NCBI RefSeq assembly: GCF_003693445.1
Contig: NZ_RFAR01000051.1
Coordinates: 1 to 64,000, forward strand
Length of the DNA: 64,000 nucleotides
Origin: Aquitalea palustris
GTDB lineage: Bacteria; Pseudomonadota; Gammaproteobacteria; Burkholderiales; Chromobacteriaceae
Direction: 5' to 3'
Positions 26,397 through 35,484 of the stretch are shown piece by piece (position 1 is the first letter of the stretch; every line of letters begins with the position of its first letter). The notes under the pieces are model-generated. The model searched no databases. It was not told where the DNA came from and was given only the letters and a program-made list of their open reading frames with translations. A program made the position numbers and the translations under genes.

Positions 26397-27455
26397 ATGT
26401 TCGATTGGCTATGGCAAAAACTGGAGCTGGATGCGGCGTCCCGGCAGCGCAAGGCCACCTTGTTGCAGGCCATTGAGGCCGTGGTGGATGGCAGCGATGC
26501 CCGTTTGCGGCTGTTGTCTGGCTATCAGCAGCGCTTGCTGCCCGGCATGCGGCGTTCGCTGGACTATCTGGCCAGCCTGCCTTGGCAGCGCATTGAGCCG
26601 GTTGAGTTGTCCTTGCGCGGTTTTGCGACCGACCGGCGCCTTGGCCTGCTGTTCTCCAGCCCGCTCAGCCTGTTGCTGTTTCTCAAGAGCAGTGCCGCAC
26701 TGGAAGACTTCTTCCTGTCAGCCAGCAAGGGGGATGATGCCTGGGCCATGATGAGCATGAGCCGCAGCGAGACAGCCCGTTTTGGCATGACCGAGCACAA
26801 CGGTGAAGTGCGCAGCGATGTGGCACAGCTGGTGGTCAGTTTCGATCAGCACCGCTTGATGGATCCGTCGGCAAATCAGGAAGACTTGCAACAAAACGTC
26901 AGCCAGCGCGGGCTGGCGGTGCTGGTAGCCGTCATTGGCCGACGCCTGCGCTTGATGCAACAGATGCGCCTGGATCTGCAAAGCGAGTTGGAGCAGGTGC
27001 AACTGAAACTGCTGACGCTTTCGCGGGGCGGCGGCAAGGTGATTGATGCGACCGGCAATGTCTCTTCCGGCGCGGCAAGCCTGCCTGCGGATGAGCCAGG
27101 TTTGCGCCAGCGGGAGGCTGCGTTGCAGCAGCAGTTGCAGCCGCTGGCCAGCCTGGCCGAGCTGGGGGGCATACTGGATGTGGTGTGCCAAGTGCTGGAG
27201 CAGCCGGCAGTGTTTTTCCGTATCGAGGCGGAAACCATCTATCTGAACCGCATGGGCGTACGGCATGAGCGGCCGGATGCCGACGACGTGACCGCCCTCA
27301 GCTACGAACACGTGGTGCTGGGTCAATTGCAGCCGGTCTCCCGTGCCATCATGCCGGTACATGTCAATCGCCAGCAATTGCGCGAGCTGGAACAGCAGTT
27401 TGCCGACGAACTGGCCAGCCTGCAGCAGCAACAGCAACAAAGCGGCTTATTCTGA
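26397..27455 (+). CDS. Conserved-looking protein of unknown function
   Basis: 352 residues, not recognised. The start is well supported by AAGGGAG seven bases upstream. No signal peptide or clear membrane segment. The sequence is Leu-, Gln- and Arg-rich with a long helical stretch (about 180-215, RRLRLMQQMRLDLQSELEQV) likely to be a coiled coil, and a Gln-rich C-terminus (LQQQQQQSGLF). A mixed segment with QPAVFFRIEAETIYLNRMGV (about 275-300) looks like a folded domain. The 3' end overlaps the convergent DGC gene by 9 bases. Codon usage matches its neighbours, so it is probably a resident gene. Confidence 0.75.
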   Translation: MFDWLWQKLELDAASRQRKATLLQAIEAVVDGSDARLRLLSGYQQRLLPGMRRSLDYLASLPWQRIEPVELSLRGFATDRRLGLLFSSPLSLLLFLKSSAALEDFFLSASKGDDAWAMMSMSRSETARFGMTEHNGEVRSDVAQLVVSFDQHRLMDPSANQEDLQQNVSQRGLAVLVAVIGRRLRLMQQMRLDLQSELEQVQLKLLTLSRGGGKVIDATGNVSSGAASLPADEPGLRQREAALQQQLQPLASLAELGGILDVVCQVLEQPAVFFRIEAETIYLNRMGVRHERPDADDVTALSYEHVVLGQLQPVSRAIMPVHVNRQQLRELEQQFADELASLQQQQQQSGLF

Positions 27456-27827
27456 TGGCGCTTTGGCCAGGCTGTTGGCAAGTGCGCTGAGCATGGGCCA
27501 GATTTCCTCGGCCTGCTGAGCGGCATAAGCCTGATGCTTGTGCTTGATGACACCCAGTTCTGACAGCAGCAAGGTGTGGTCTGCTGTGACGTCCACCCGT
27601 TGCAGACAGGCCTGGACGCAGGCGAGTCGGCAGCCATCCAGTGCCAGCACCGGCCGGCCGGATTGCGCCAGTCTGACCAGTGTGGCCACACCTCCGCCCA
27701 CCCCGGCGATGCAGGACATCTCGGCCAATCCCACGCGGTCCAGTCGCAGGGCAAGATCATTGGCCATCTGCGCGGCACTGGAGCAGCCGGAGCAGGCATA
27801 GACCAGGGGAAGATTCGGCTTTGTCAT
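27447..27827 (-). CDS. DGC-domain (putative zinc-binding) protein
   Basis: 126 residues. The DGC family is named for the motif seen here as LDGCRLACVQACL, and the N-terminal YACSGCSSAAQMAND supplies another CxxC. These four to five cysteines are thought to bind zinc. MSCIAGVGGG lies between them. I chose MTKPNLPLVYACSG as the start since it matches the family's short N-terminus; ATGs at 27848 and farther upstream are in frame. Function of the family is not established. Confidence 0.8.
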   Translation of the reverse strand: MTKPNLPLVYACSGCSSAAQMANDLALRLDRVGLAEMSCIAGVGGGVATLVRLAQSGRPVLALDGCRLACVQACLQRVDVTADHTLLLSELGVIKHKHQAYAAQQAEEIWPMLSALANSLAKAPSE

Positions 27828-27883
27828 GCCCCATTGTGCGTTGGCCATTCTGCCTGTGCTATTCGCCGCAGGCAGAATGAGCA

Positions 27884-29101
27884 CTAATCCTTCCGGGGTA
27901 GGCGCAGGATGAGCGGCACACTCATTTCCGCTGCGGTCACGCCACCATGCTGACCGGGCAGATAGAGCGGTTTCTCCTGGGGCAGCGTATCGCGAATGCT
28001 CCAGTCTTCCTTGGCCAGCAGGCAGACCTCACCAATTCGCTGCGCCAGTTGCGGATGCTGCGGTCCGGGACCGAATGCGCCGCCAGTCAGCAGCCTTTTA
28101 CTTTCGATCACCCAACAGGCGTGGCCTATTTGCTGTTGTGCCAGGCTGATGAAGCGCTCCTGCAAACCGGGCCTGAGATGGCAAAACACCGCCCGGCGTT
28201 CGCCGGACAAAGGTTGGGCCAGCATGGCATAGAGCGCGGGGAACGCCTCGTCCAGGCTGATCTGCCGCTCAACTGGCGTATCGACAAAACCATGATCAGC
28301 CGTGGCCAGCAAGGCGCAATCCGCCTGGTCGGCAATGGCTGCCAGGCTGGCAAATCCCTGGTCAATCTGCGCGAACAGCGTGCGGACCGCCTGGCTTTGC
28401 GTGCCGTGACGGTGCATCAGGCTGTCCAGTTGCGGCAGATACAGATAGTGGAAGCCTGGCCTTGTTTCCGTTTGCAGGCTGCTGGCCAGCAGCGTGAAAG
28501 CCTCGTCCATGCTGCGGTAGCTGCGGCGATGGGCCGAGCCGGCATGGTGCAGGCTGTAGGGTGAGTCGGCAATGTAGTGCGGCTGCAGTATCTGCACCCG
28601 CCGGCCAAATTGTGGCAGCAAGGGCGGGCACACCAGCAAGCGTTCGGACAGTTGCTGCGGAGTGGACGTGCTGTCGGCCGGGTGGCGCACGGTGAGCGGC
28701 AGCGGTGCGACGATTTCTGCTGGTGCATTGCTGCTACTATCGCTGTACAGATGCCAACCCACCAGACCATGGCTGGCGGGGGACTGGCCGGTCATCAGGC
28801 TGGTAATCGCCGCTGCGGTGGTGGCCGGAAAGACTGAGGTCAGCGTGGCAAGCTGGTGTTGGTACAGCTGGCTGTGCGGCCCCAGTCCAGCCAACTGCTG
28901 GGTGCCCAGTCCGTCGATCAGGATCAATACCACATGGCGATGCCGGCCAATACCGGCCAGCCATGGTGGGCAGAGTTCCGGCATGCCGGTTTGCGGGCCG
29001 CCCAGTTCGCTTGACAGGCTGGCGGTCAGGTTGAGCAGGCTGCTGCCGTGGTAATCGGGCCAGTGGCTGCCGGGGCTGAGGGTAGAAAGCAAGGAGGGCA
29101 T
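27884..29101 (-). CDS. Alkaline phosphatase-fold hydrolase (nucleotide pyrophosphatase/phosphodiesterase family)
   Basis: 405 residues. Metal-site motifs of the type I phosphodiesterase / alkaline phosphatase superfamily are visible: VVLILIDGLG (first Asp), SVFPATTAAAITSLMTGQSP (Thr nucleophile), the YLPQLDSLMHRHG pair, and ATADHGFVDTP. No signal peptide is evident with the start used (29101), so it is probably cytosolic. An upstream in-frame extension to 29200 lacks support. It precedes the DGC gene in the same direction. Substrate unknown. Confidence 0.83.
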   Translation of the reverse strand: MPSLLSTLSPGSHWPDYHGSSLLNLTASLSSELGGPQTGMPELCPPWLAGIGRHRHVVLILIDGLGTQQLAGLGPHSQLYQHQLATLTSVFPATTAAAITSLMTGQSPASHGLVGWHLYSDSSSNAPAEIVAPLPLTVRHPADSTSTPQQLSERLLVCPPLLPQFGRRVQILQPHYIADSPYSLHHAGSAHRRSYRSMDEAFTLLASSLQTETRPGFHYLYLPQLDSLMHRHGTQSQAVRTLFAQIDQGFASLAAIADQADCALLATADHGFVDTPVERQISLDEAFPALYAMLAQPLSGERRAVFCHLRPGLQERFISLAQQQIGHACWVIESKRLLTGGAFGPGPQHPQLAQRIGEVCLLAKEDWSIRDTLPQEKPLYLPGQHGGVTAAEMSVPLILRLPRKD

Positions 29102-29177
29102 GCAAGGCTCGCAAGGCTGCTGAATTTCCCCCAGCTTACAGGCATACTGTGGCCTCTTGAATTCTCTGTTTCCCGCC

Positions 29178-29525
29178 ATGTCCTCATCCGAGCAAAACAT
29201 CTGTCAGCGCTGCGGCGCTTGTTGCGCTGCATTTCGCGTCAGTTTTCATCATTCCGAACTGGATAGTGAGCCGGGAGGGCGGGTGCCGGCGCGGCTGGCG
29301 GACGAGGAAACCCGCAGCACGGTGCGCATGCGTGGTACTGATTATGCCCGCCCGCGCTGCATTGCCCTGATCGGCCGGGTGGGGGAGTCGGTCAGCTGTG
29401 GCATCTATAGTGAGCGGCCTTCTCCCTGCCGCGAATTCGGTGCGCGGGCCAGCATTGGAATCTACGAAGAAGCATGTAATCGGGCGCGTGCCCAGCATGG
29501 CTTGCCGCCATTGCAACTGGACTGA
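29178..29525 (+). CDS. YkgJ-type cysteine-cluster protein
   Basis: 115 residues with the CxxCGxCC opening (CQRCGACCAAFRVSF, about residues 9-23) and later cysteines in RPRCIALIG, VSCGIYSERPSPCREFG and EEACNRA. This is the CxxCxxCC/YkgJ family, likely to hold an iron-sulfur or zinc cluster. It is divergent from the phosphatase-fold gene. Function not established. Confidence 0.85.
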   Translation: MSSSEQNICQRCGACCAAFRVSFHHSELDSEPGGRVPARLADEETRSTVRMRGTDYARPRCIALIGRVGESVSCGIYSERPSPCREFGARASIGIYEEACNRARAQHGLPPLQLD

Positions 29526-29662
29526 AGACTGGTGATGTTGCGCTAGGAAATTTCCCGACCCCATCTATGCTGAAGAAACCTTCCAGACAGTATTGCAGAG
29601 TGGATTGTCTGGTGGTGTGAAGTCTCCACCTCGGTCAGCCAGCAGGGCGGTTGACCGAACCT

Positions 29663-29690
29663 GCCCCGGCCAGTGTGCCGGGGCTTTTTT
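29663..29690 (+). terminator. Rho-independent terminator
   Basis: Stem GCCCCGGC / GCCGGGGC with T6, downstream of the cysteine-cluster gene. Confidence 0.85.
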
Positions 29691-29708
29691 GCGGGTGGGC
29701 CATCCATG

Positions 29709-29733
29709 AAAAAACCGGGCAGTGCGCCCGGTT
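29709..29733 (-). terminator. Rho-independent terminator of the pha operon
   Basis: On the minus strand a 9-base stem AAACCGGGC / GCCCGGTTT is followed by a T-run, 30 bases after phaA. Confidence 0.88.
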
Positions 29734-29763
29734 TGTTGGTACGGCAAGTGCAGTTTATATGGC

Positions 29764-30945
29764 TTACGGACGTTCCACTGCCAGTGCAACACCCATGCCG
29801 CCACCGATACACAGGGTAGCCAGGCCTTTCTTGGCATCCCGACGCTGCATTTCGTGCAGCAGGGTAACCAGTACGCGGCAGCCGGATGCGCCAATCGGGT
29901 GGCCCAGTGCAATGGCACCGCCATTGACATTGACCTTGTCGGCAGACCAGCCCAGTTCACGCGCTACACCCAGTGCTTGTGCAGCAAAGGCTTCGTTGGC
30001 TTCCACCAGATCCAGCTGTTCTACCGTCCAGCCGGCTTTTTCCACGGCCTTGCGAGTGGCGGCAACCGGGCCGATGCCCATGATTTCCGGGGCGCAGCCG
30101 GTGAGGGCGTAACCACGGATCACCGCCAGCGGCTTCAGGCCCAGTTGGTCGGCCTTGGCTGCCGTCATCAGCATGACGGCGGCAGCGCCATCATTGATGC
30201 CGGAGGCGTTGCCGGCGGTCACGGTGCCATCTTTCTTGAAGGCCGGACGCAGTTTGGCCAGGGTCTCGGCCGTGGTGCCGGCCTTGATGTATTCGTCGGC
30301 ATCAACGGCTACCGGATCGCCCTTGCGCTGCGGCACCAGTACCGGAACGATTTCGTCCTTGAACTTGCCAGCTTTCTGGGCGGCTTCAGCGCGGTTTTGC
30401 GAGGCCAGTGCCAGCGCGTCCTGCTCTTCGCGGCTGATGCCGTATTTTTCGGCCACGTTTTCGGCAGTGATGCCCATGTGGTACTGGTTGTAGGCATCAG
30501 TCAGGCCGTCGGCCACCATGGTGTCCACCAGTTGGGCATTGCCCATGCGGAAACCATCACGCGAGCCTGGCAGGATGTGCGGCGACAGCGACATGCTTTC
30601 CTGACCACCGGCAATCACGATTTCGGCATCGCCATTGGCAATGGCCTGGGCAGCCAGATGCACGGCGCGCAGGCCGGAGCCGCACACCACATTAAGGGTG
30701 GAGGCCGGGGTGGAGATGGGCAGGCCAGCCTTGATCAGGGCCTGGCGGGCCGGGTTCTGGCCGGCACCGGCGGTAAGTACCTGACCCAGAATCACTTCGC
30801 TGACATCTTCCGGCTTGACGCCGGTCTGGGCCAGCAGGCCCTTGATGACGGTCGCGCCCAGTTCCGGAGCCGGAACCTTGGCCAGTGCACCACCAAAGCT
30901 GCCTACGGCAGTACGCAGGGCTGCAACAATTACGACATCTTGCAT
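29764..30945 (-). CDS. phaA: Acetyl-CoA acetyltransferase (beta-ketothiolase)
   Basis: 393 residues, a typical thiolase II. The acyl-enzyme Cys is C88 in [12 protein letters not shown], the general bases are H349 in [10 protein letters not shown] and C379 in LCIGGGMG. It condenses two acetyl-CoA to acetoacetyl-CoA, the first step of poly-3-hydroxybutyrate synthesis. GGAGAA lies six bases before the ATG. It sits 84 bases downstream of phaC in the same direction, which assigns it to the PHA pathway over fatty-acid degradation. phaB (reductase) is not in the window. Confidence 0.95.
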   Translation of the reverse strand: MQDVVIVAALRTAVGSFGGALAKVPAPELGATVIKGLLAQTGVKPEDVSEVILGQVLTAGAGQNPARQALIKAGLPISTPASTLNVVCGSGLRAVHLAAQAIANGDAEIVIAGGQESMSLSPHILPGSRDGFRMGNAQLVDTMVADGLTDAYNQYHMGITAENVAEKYGISREEQDALALASQNRAEAAQKAGKFKDEIVPVLVPQRKGDPVAVDADEYIKAGTTAETLAKLRPAFKKDGTVTAGNASGINDGAAAVMLMTAAKADQLGLKPLAVIRGYALTGCAPEIMGIGPVAATRKAVEKAGWTVEQLDLVEANEAFAAQALGVARELGWSADKVNVNGGAIALGHPIGASGCRVLVTLLHEMQRRDAKKGLATLCIGGGMGVALAVERP

Positions 30946-31029
30946 AGTTAATTCTCCGTTATGGTTTTGGGGTGGGGTGGCCCCTGTCTGGAGCCAGTGC
31001 CCGGCGTTCATGCGCCGGGCATCAGGTGA

Positions 31030-32802
31030 TTATTGCAGGCTGGCTACCGTGCTGGGCATGGCCTTGGCCAGGACGTAAGTGCCAGGTGCAGCCACCAGCG
31101 CCGGGAATTCCTTGCTGCCGGCAGTCTTGGGGGCGGCAACCTTTTTGCCAGATTGCGGAGCAAGCCAGTTGTCCCAGTCTTTCCACCAGCTACCCGGGCG
31201 GCTTTCCGCAGCTTCCAGCCAGGCTTCCGGATCCTCCGGCAGATTCTCATTCACCCAGTAGTTGCGCTTGTCCTTGGTGACCGGGTTGATGGAGCCGGCG
31301 ATGTGGCCGGATGCGCCCAGCACGAAGCGGCGCGACGGGGCACCAGTCAGGTACTTGATGCCGGAGAAGGCCGACTTCCACGGTACGATGTGGTCTTCGC
31401 GTGCAGCGAACACGTACAGCGGAATGTCCAGCTTGCTGATGTCGATGGGCACGTCGCACAGGGTGATGGCATTTTTCTTGACCAGCGCATTGTTCAGGTA
31501 GAACTGGCGCAGGAAGAAGGTATGCATCGGCAGCGGCAGGTCGACTGCGTCGTTGTTCCAGTACAAGAGATCGAACGGTGCCGGGGTCTTGCCCATCAGG
31601 TAGTTGTTGACCACATAGTTCCACACCAGATCGTTGGCGCGCAGGCTGGCAAAAGTACGGCCGATCTCCTTGCCGCTGATGATGCCGCCGTGGGCCAATT
31701 TGGCCTCGCGGCTCTGTACCAGCTTGTCATCGATGAAGACCTTGATCTCGCCCGGATCTTCGTGGTCGATCAGCGAGGTCATGAAGGTGGCGCTGTCGAT
31801 CAGCTTGAGACCCCTGGCCTGCATCACGCACAGCGAGGTATTGAGGATGACGCCACCGACACAGAAGCCCAGTGCGTTCATGCTGGGCTGCTTGGTGATT
31901 TTCTTCACGGTTTCCGCCGCCGCAATCACGCCCTTCTCGATATAGCTTTCCCAGGTGAAATGCTTCATTTCCGGGACGGCAGAACGCCAGCTGATCAGGA
32001 AGACCTTGTAACCCTGGGCGACAAAGTGACGCACCATGGAGTTGTCCGGCTGCAGGTCCATCAGGTAGTACTTGTTGATGCAGGGCGGTACGATCAGCAG
32101 CGGTTTTTCGTACACTTCGGTGGTGGTCGGCGTGTACTGGATCAGTTCGATCAGCTCGTTGCGGAAGACCACTTCGCCAGGGGTGGTGGCGATATTCTTG
32201 CCGATCTCGAACTTGCTTTCGTCCGACATCGAGATATGTCCCTTCTGGAAATCGTCGGCCATGTTCTTCATGCCTTCCACCAGGCTTTCGCCCTTGGTTT
32301 CCAGCGCCCGCTTGATCACTTCCGGGTTGGTCAGCATGAAGTTGGTGGGGGCCATCGCGTCCAGATACTGACGGGTGGCAAAAGCCAGCTTTTCCTTGGA
32401 TTCTTCTTCCAGCTGGGATTGGTCGACCAGCTCGGTCATCCATTTGGATGTTTGCAGATAGCTTTGCTTGAGGAAGCTGTAGAAGGGATGCTCATTCCAT
32501 TCCGGGGCGGCAAAGCGGCGGTCACCAGCCGGAGCTGCCGGGGCAGCGCCTACGGCGGGAGCCTTCTGGCCCAGAAACTGCATCCACATATTCATCTGCT
32601 GCTGGTACAGATTGGTTTGCATGGCCAGCAGCTGATTGGTGTTGTTCACCATCTGGTTCCAGGCGCCGGAAATCGGATTGGCTGCCGCGTCCAGCGGCAT
32701 GCCTGCGGTCATCGAATTGACAAACTGCTGCATCCACTGCTGATTGGCCTCGGAGAGGCTGGAGAAGAAGCTCTCCAGGGAAGTGGTCGTGTCCTGAGTC
32801 AA
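31030..32802 (-). CDS. phaC: Class I polyhydroxyalkanoate synthase
   Basis: 590 residues with the TTG start chosen here. The N-terminal PHA-synthase domain (about 25-280) precedes an alpha/beta hydrolase core with the lipase-like box GFCVGG (catalytic C314), the Asp in [10 protein letters not shown] and the His in GASGHIAGS. It polymerises hydroxyacyl-CoA at the surface of PHA granules and closely resembles the Chromobacterium enzyme. A strong AAGGAG seven bases before TTG at 32802 decides the start. The alternatives are an in-frame ATG at 32820, which is upstream of that box, and an internal ATG at [11 protein letters not shown]. Confidence 0.95.
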   Translation of the reverse strand: MTQDTTTSLESFFSSLSEANQQWMQQFVNSMTAGMPLDAAANPISGAWNQMVNNTNQLLAMQTNLYQQQMNMWMQFLGQKAPAVGAAPAAPAGDRRFAAPEWNEHPFYSFLKQSYLQTSKWMTELVDQSQLEEESKEKLAFATRQYLDAMAPTNFMLTNPEVIKRALETKGESLVEGMKNMADDFQKGHISMSDESKFEIGKNIATTPGEVVFRNELIELIQYTPTTTEVYEKPLLIVPPCINKYYLMDLQPDNSMVRHFVAQGYKVFLISWRSAVPEMKHFTWESYIEKGVIAAAETVKKITKQPSMNALGFCVGGVILNTSLCVMQARGLKLIDSATFMTSLIDHEDPGEIKVFIDDKLVQSREAKLAHGGIISGKEIGRTFASLRANDLVWNYVVNNYLMGKTPAPFDLLYWNNDAVDLPLPMHTFFLRQFYLNNALVKKNAITLCDVPIDISKLDIPLYVFAAREDHIVPWKSAFSGIKYLTGAPSRRFVLGASGHIAGSINPVTKDKRNYWVNENLPEDPEAWLEAAESRPGSWWKDWDNWLAPQSGKKVAAPKTAGSKEFPALVAAPGTYVLAKAMPSTVASLQ

Positions 32803-33179
32803 GGTAAATCTCCTTAACATGCCGTGAGAGGTGGATGGATACGTCCTGCCCTGGCTGGTCGGGGGTGCCGCCGCCAGGGGGTACTCGCTGACTGTAACAG
32901 GACTGTATGACATTTTCACCGGGTGAAGGTAGCCCGGATGGAAAAAATCCACAGCGAGGGAAGGGCTGTTGCGGCAATGCACAAATCATGTCCATGTCCT
33001 TAACCCAACTGCCGTAAAGCCTGCCCCCGGCTTGCAACAGCCGGCAGTACCGGCAGAAACGGCAAAGTGCTGCATGCTAACAGAGTACACAATGAAAATG
33101 ACAAAAGGATAAGTATTGCATTGCCCCAAGCGGGGTCACATCTGGGATAATCGACGGCCTGAACCGGGAGAATTTCACT
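32803..33179. other. Divergent promoter region, phaC and FAA-hydrolase gene
   Basis: 377 bases with no supported gene. Short inverted repeats (for example CCGG-rich pairs around 33030-33055) and a GATAAT box near 33147 upstream of the plus-strand gene are visible. No clear PhaR site can be named by eye. Confidence 0.45.
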
Positions 33180-33833
33180 ATGGCAGTGGTCAGACTGAAT
33201 GGTGTCGAGCAGCGTGTCGACAATATTTTCTGCATCGGGCGCAATTACGCCGCCCATGTGGCCGAACTGGGCAATCAGCTGGAAGAAGAACCGCTGGTGT
33301 TTCTCAAACCCAGCTCGGCGCTGACGCTTGGCGGACAGGCGATCAGCCTGCCGGCTTATTCTGCTGATGTGCACCATGAGTGCGAGCTGGTATTGCTGGT
33401 GGGCCGAGGTGGGCGCGATATTGCCGAGGCTGATGCGCTGTCGCATATCGCGGGTTATGGCATCGGGCTGGATCTGACCGCCCGCGATGTGCAGAGCGAA
33501 GCCAAACAAGGCGGCAAGCCATGGACCAAGGCCAAGGGTTTTCGTCATGCGGCCTGCGTGTCGGATTTTGTCGCGGCTGAGTCAGTTGCTGCCGGTCAGC
33601 CATTTACCTTCAGCCTGCAAGTTAACGGTGTCGTCCGCCAGCGTGGGGATACCAGCCTGCTGCTGTTTCCGCTGGCCACCATCATCAGTTATCTGTCGCA
33701 TGTCTATGGGCTGAGCGAAGGTGACCTGATCTACACCGGCACCCCGCAGGGTGTGGCTGCCTTGCAGCCGGGAGATGTCGTGCAGGCGCAGCTGGATGGT
33801 CTGGTGACTGCCGACTGGACGGTGGCAGCATGA
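33180..33833 (+). CDS. Fumarylacetoacetate hydrolase-family protein
   Basis: 217 residues, single FAH domain. NIFCIGRNYAAHVAELGNQ near the N-terminus and HHECELVLLVGRGGRDI supply the metal-binding Glu residues. LIYTGTPQGVAALQPGDVV is the family's C-terminal motif. The size resembles YcgM-type oxaloacetate or acylpyruvate hydrolases more than true fumarylacetoacetase. Coupled to hslR by an ATGA overlap. Substrate inferred only at family level. Confidence 0.9.
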   Translation: MAVVRLNGVEQRVDNIFCIGRNYAAHVAELGNQLEEEPLVFLKPSSALTLGGQAISLPAYSADVHHECELVLLVGRGGRDIAEADALSHIAGYGIGLDLTARDVQSEAKQGGKPWTKAKGFRHAACVSDFVAAESVAAGQPFTFSLQVNGVVRQRGDTSLLLFPLATIISYLSHVYGLSEGDLIYTGTPQGVAALQPGDVVQAQLDGLVTADWTVAA

Positions 33834-34237
33834 GCCGACAAACCCAGGCGGAAGACGACGACAAGGTACGGCTGGACAAATGGCTGTGGGCTGCCCGTTT
33901 TTACAAAACCCGTCAGCTGGCGCACGAGGCGCTGGAGCTGGGGCGGGTGCTGGTGGGCGGCGAGCGGGTCAAGGCTTCGCGCATTGTGCGTGAGGGCGAT
34001 GAGTTGCTGCTGCGTATCAACCAGCTGGAATATCATGTTATCGTGTTGCAACTGGCCACACAGCGTCGTCCGGCCAAAGAGGCGGTGCTGTTATACCGTG
34101 AAGACGAGGCGGGACGGCAGGCACGCGAGGAGCGCATGCTGCTGCTCAAGGCCGAGCATGCCAGTTTTCCGCATGGCGATGGCCGCCCCACCAAGAAAGC
34201 CCGGCGCGATATCTCGCGCTTCAAGGGCACCCTGTAA
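33830..34237 (+). CDS. hslR: Heat-shock protein 15 (HslR), S4-domain ribosome rescue factor
   Basis: 135 residues. The S4 RNA-binding domain (about 12-60) has RLDKWLWAARFYKTRQLAHE, and a basic C-terminal tail ends in KKARRDISRFKG. HslR binds free 50S subunits carrying a nascent peptidyl-tRNA after erroneous subunit dissociation. ATGA overlap with the upstream FAH gene. No sigma-32 promoter was identified in the overlap, so transcription is likely from the upstream gene. Confidence 0.93.
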   Translation: MSRQTQAEDDDKVRLDKWLWAARFYKTRQLAHEALELGRVLVGGERVKASRIVREGDELLLRINQLEYHVIVLQLATQRRPAKEAVLLYREDEAGRQAREERMLLLKAEHASFPHGDGRPTKKARRDISRFKGTL

Positions 34238-34246
34238 TCCCAAGCG

Positions 34247-34269
34247 CACCATGCCTGGCTGGCATGGTG
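34247..34269 (+). terminator. Terminator-like hairpin after hslR
   Basis: Perfect 9-base stem CACCATGCC / GGCATGGTG with a 5-base loop. The T-run is weak. Confidence 0.55.
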
Positions 34270-34293
34270 TGTTGCCTGTCTGATTGTGGTCTG

Positions 34294-35484
34294 ATGTCTG
34301 CTCCATCTGCTGTTTCCGCTGTTGCCACCCCTTCGCTGCGACCGTTTGCGCTGTTCTATTTTGCCTATTTCGCCTTTCAGGGCTTGTTCGGGCCGTTCTG
34401 GGGGCTGTACCTGGAGTCTTTGTCTTTCTCTGCCTTGCAGATTTCCGTGCTGATGGCCCTGTCCACGCTGGCACGTATTGCCGCGCCCGGTTTCTGGGGT
34501 TGGCTGGCCGACCGCCAGGGGCGTCGCCGGGCGATTATCATCAGTACCTCGCTGTGTTCGGCGCTGGCTTTTGCCTTTGTCGGCCTGGGGCAGGGCTTCT
34601 GGAGGATTTTCATCAGCCTGGCGGTGTCGCACTTTTTCTGGGCCGGCGCACTGCCACTGGTCGAGGCCAGTACCGCCTACCTGACACGGGCACAGCCGGG
34701 GCGCTATAGCCGGGTGCGGGTATGGGGGTCCATCGGTTTTGTCTGCCTGTCCATGGTGGGCGGTTATGTGCTGGACCTGATCCATCTGGCCAATCTGCCG
34801 TGGGCGTTGTTGTGCTTGCTGGTGCTGATTGTACTGGCTGGCTGGCTGGTGCCGGATGTGGCCGGGCAGCGCCAGCAGGCCGCTGCTGCACCCATCTGGC
34901 ACACGCTGCGCCAGCCCAAGGTGCTGGCCCTGTTTGGCTGCTGTTTCCTGATGGCGTATGCCCATGGGCCTTACTACACCTTCTACTCGATTGGCCTGCG
35001 CCATGCCGGCTACGACAAGGGTGCCATCGGCCTGCTGTGGTCGGTGGGGGTAATCAGTGAAATCCTGGTATTCCTGTTGATGCCCCGCATCATGGGGCGC
35101 TTTTCGCTGGAGCGGCTGATGCTGGCGTCCTTGCTCACTGCGGTGCTGCGTTTCCTGCTGATTGCCACGGTGGTCGACCATCCGGCATGGGCTGTACTGG
35201 CGCAAAGCATGCACGCACTGACTTTCGGCCTGCATCACGCAACATCGGTGGGGCTGATTCACCGCTTCTTTGCCGAACAGCACCAGGGGCGGGCGCAAGG
35301 GCTGTACATCATTGCCTCCTTTGGCATTGGTGGCAGCACCGGTGGGCTGGTTGGCGGTGTGTTGTGGCCACATGGCGGCATGTTGCCCACCTTTGGCATG
35401 TCGGTGCTGGCGGCAGCGTTGGGTGCGCTGCTGTGCTGGCGCTATTTGCGGCCACAGGCGGTGCGGTTTACTGCAGCAGCATGA
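34294..35484 (+). CDS. MFS transporter (HcaT/LacY-like branch)
   Basis: 396 residues with twelve membrane segments. The conserved loop 2-3 motif appears as GWLADRQGRRRAII (about residues 69-82). The start FALFYFAYFAFQGLFGPFWG resembles the MFS_1-like/HcaT group, which includes a phenylpropionate transporter. Substrate not readable. The 3' end overlaps the convergent XRE regulator by 17 bases. Confidence 0.9.
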   Translation: MSAPSAVSAVATPSLRPFALFYFAYFAFQGLFGPFWGLYLESLSFSALQISVLMALSTLARIAAPGFWGWLADRQGRRRAIIISTSLCSALAFAFVGLGQGFWRIFISLAVSHFFWAGALPLVEASTAYLTRAQPGRYSRVRVWGSIGFVCLSMVGGYVLDLIHLANLPWALLCLLVLIVLAGWLVPDVAGQRQQAAAAPIWHTLRQPKVLALFGCCFLMAYAHGPYYTFYSIGLRHAGYDKGAIGLLWSVGVISEILVFLLMPRIMGRFSLERLMLASLLTAVLRFLLIATVVDHPAWAVLAQSMHALTFGLHHATSVGLIHRFFAEQHQGRAQGLYIIASFGIGGSTGGLVGGVLWPHGGMLPTFGMSVLAAALGALLCWRYLRPQAVRFTAAA

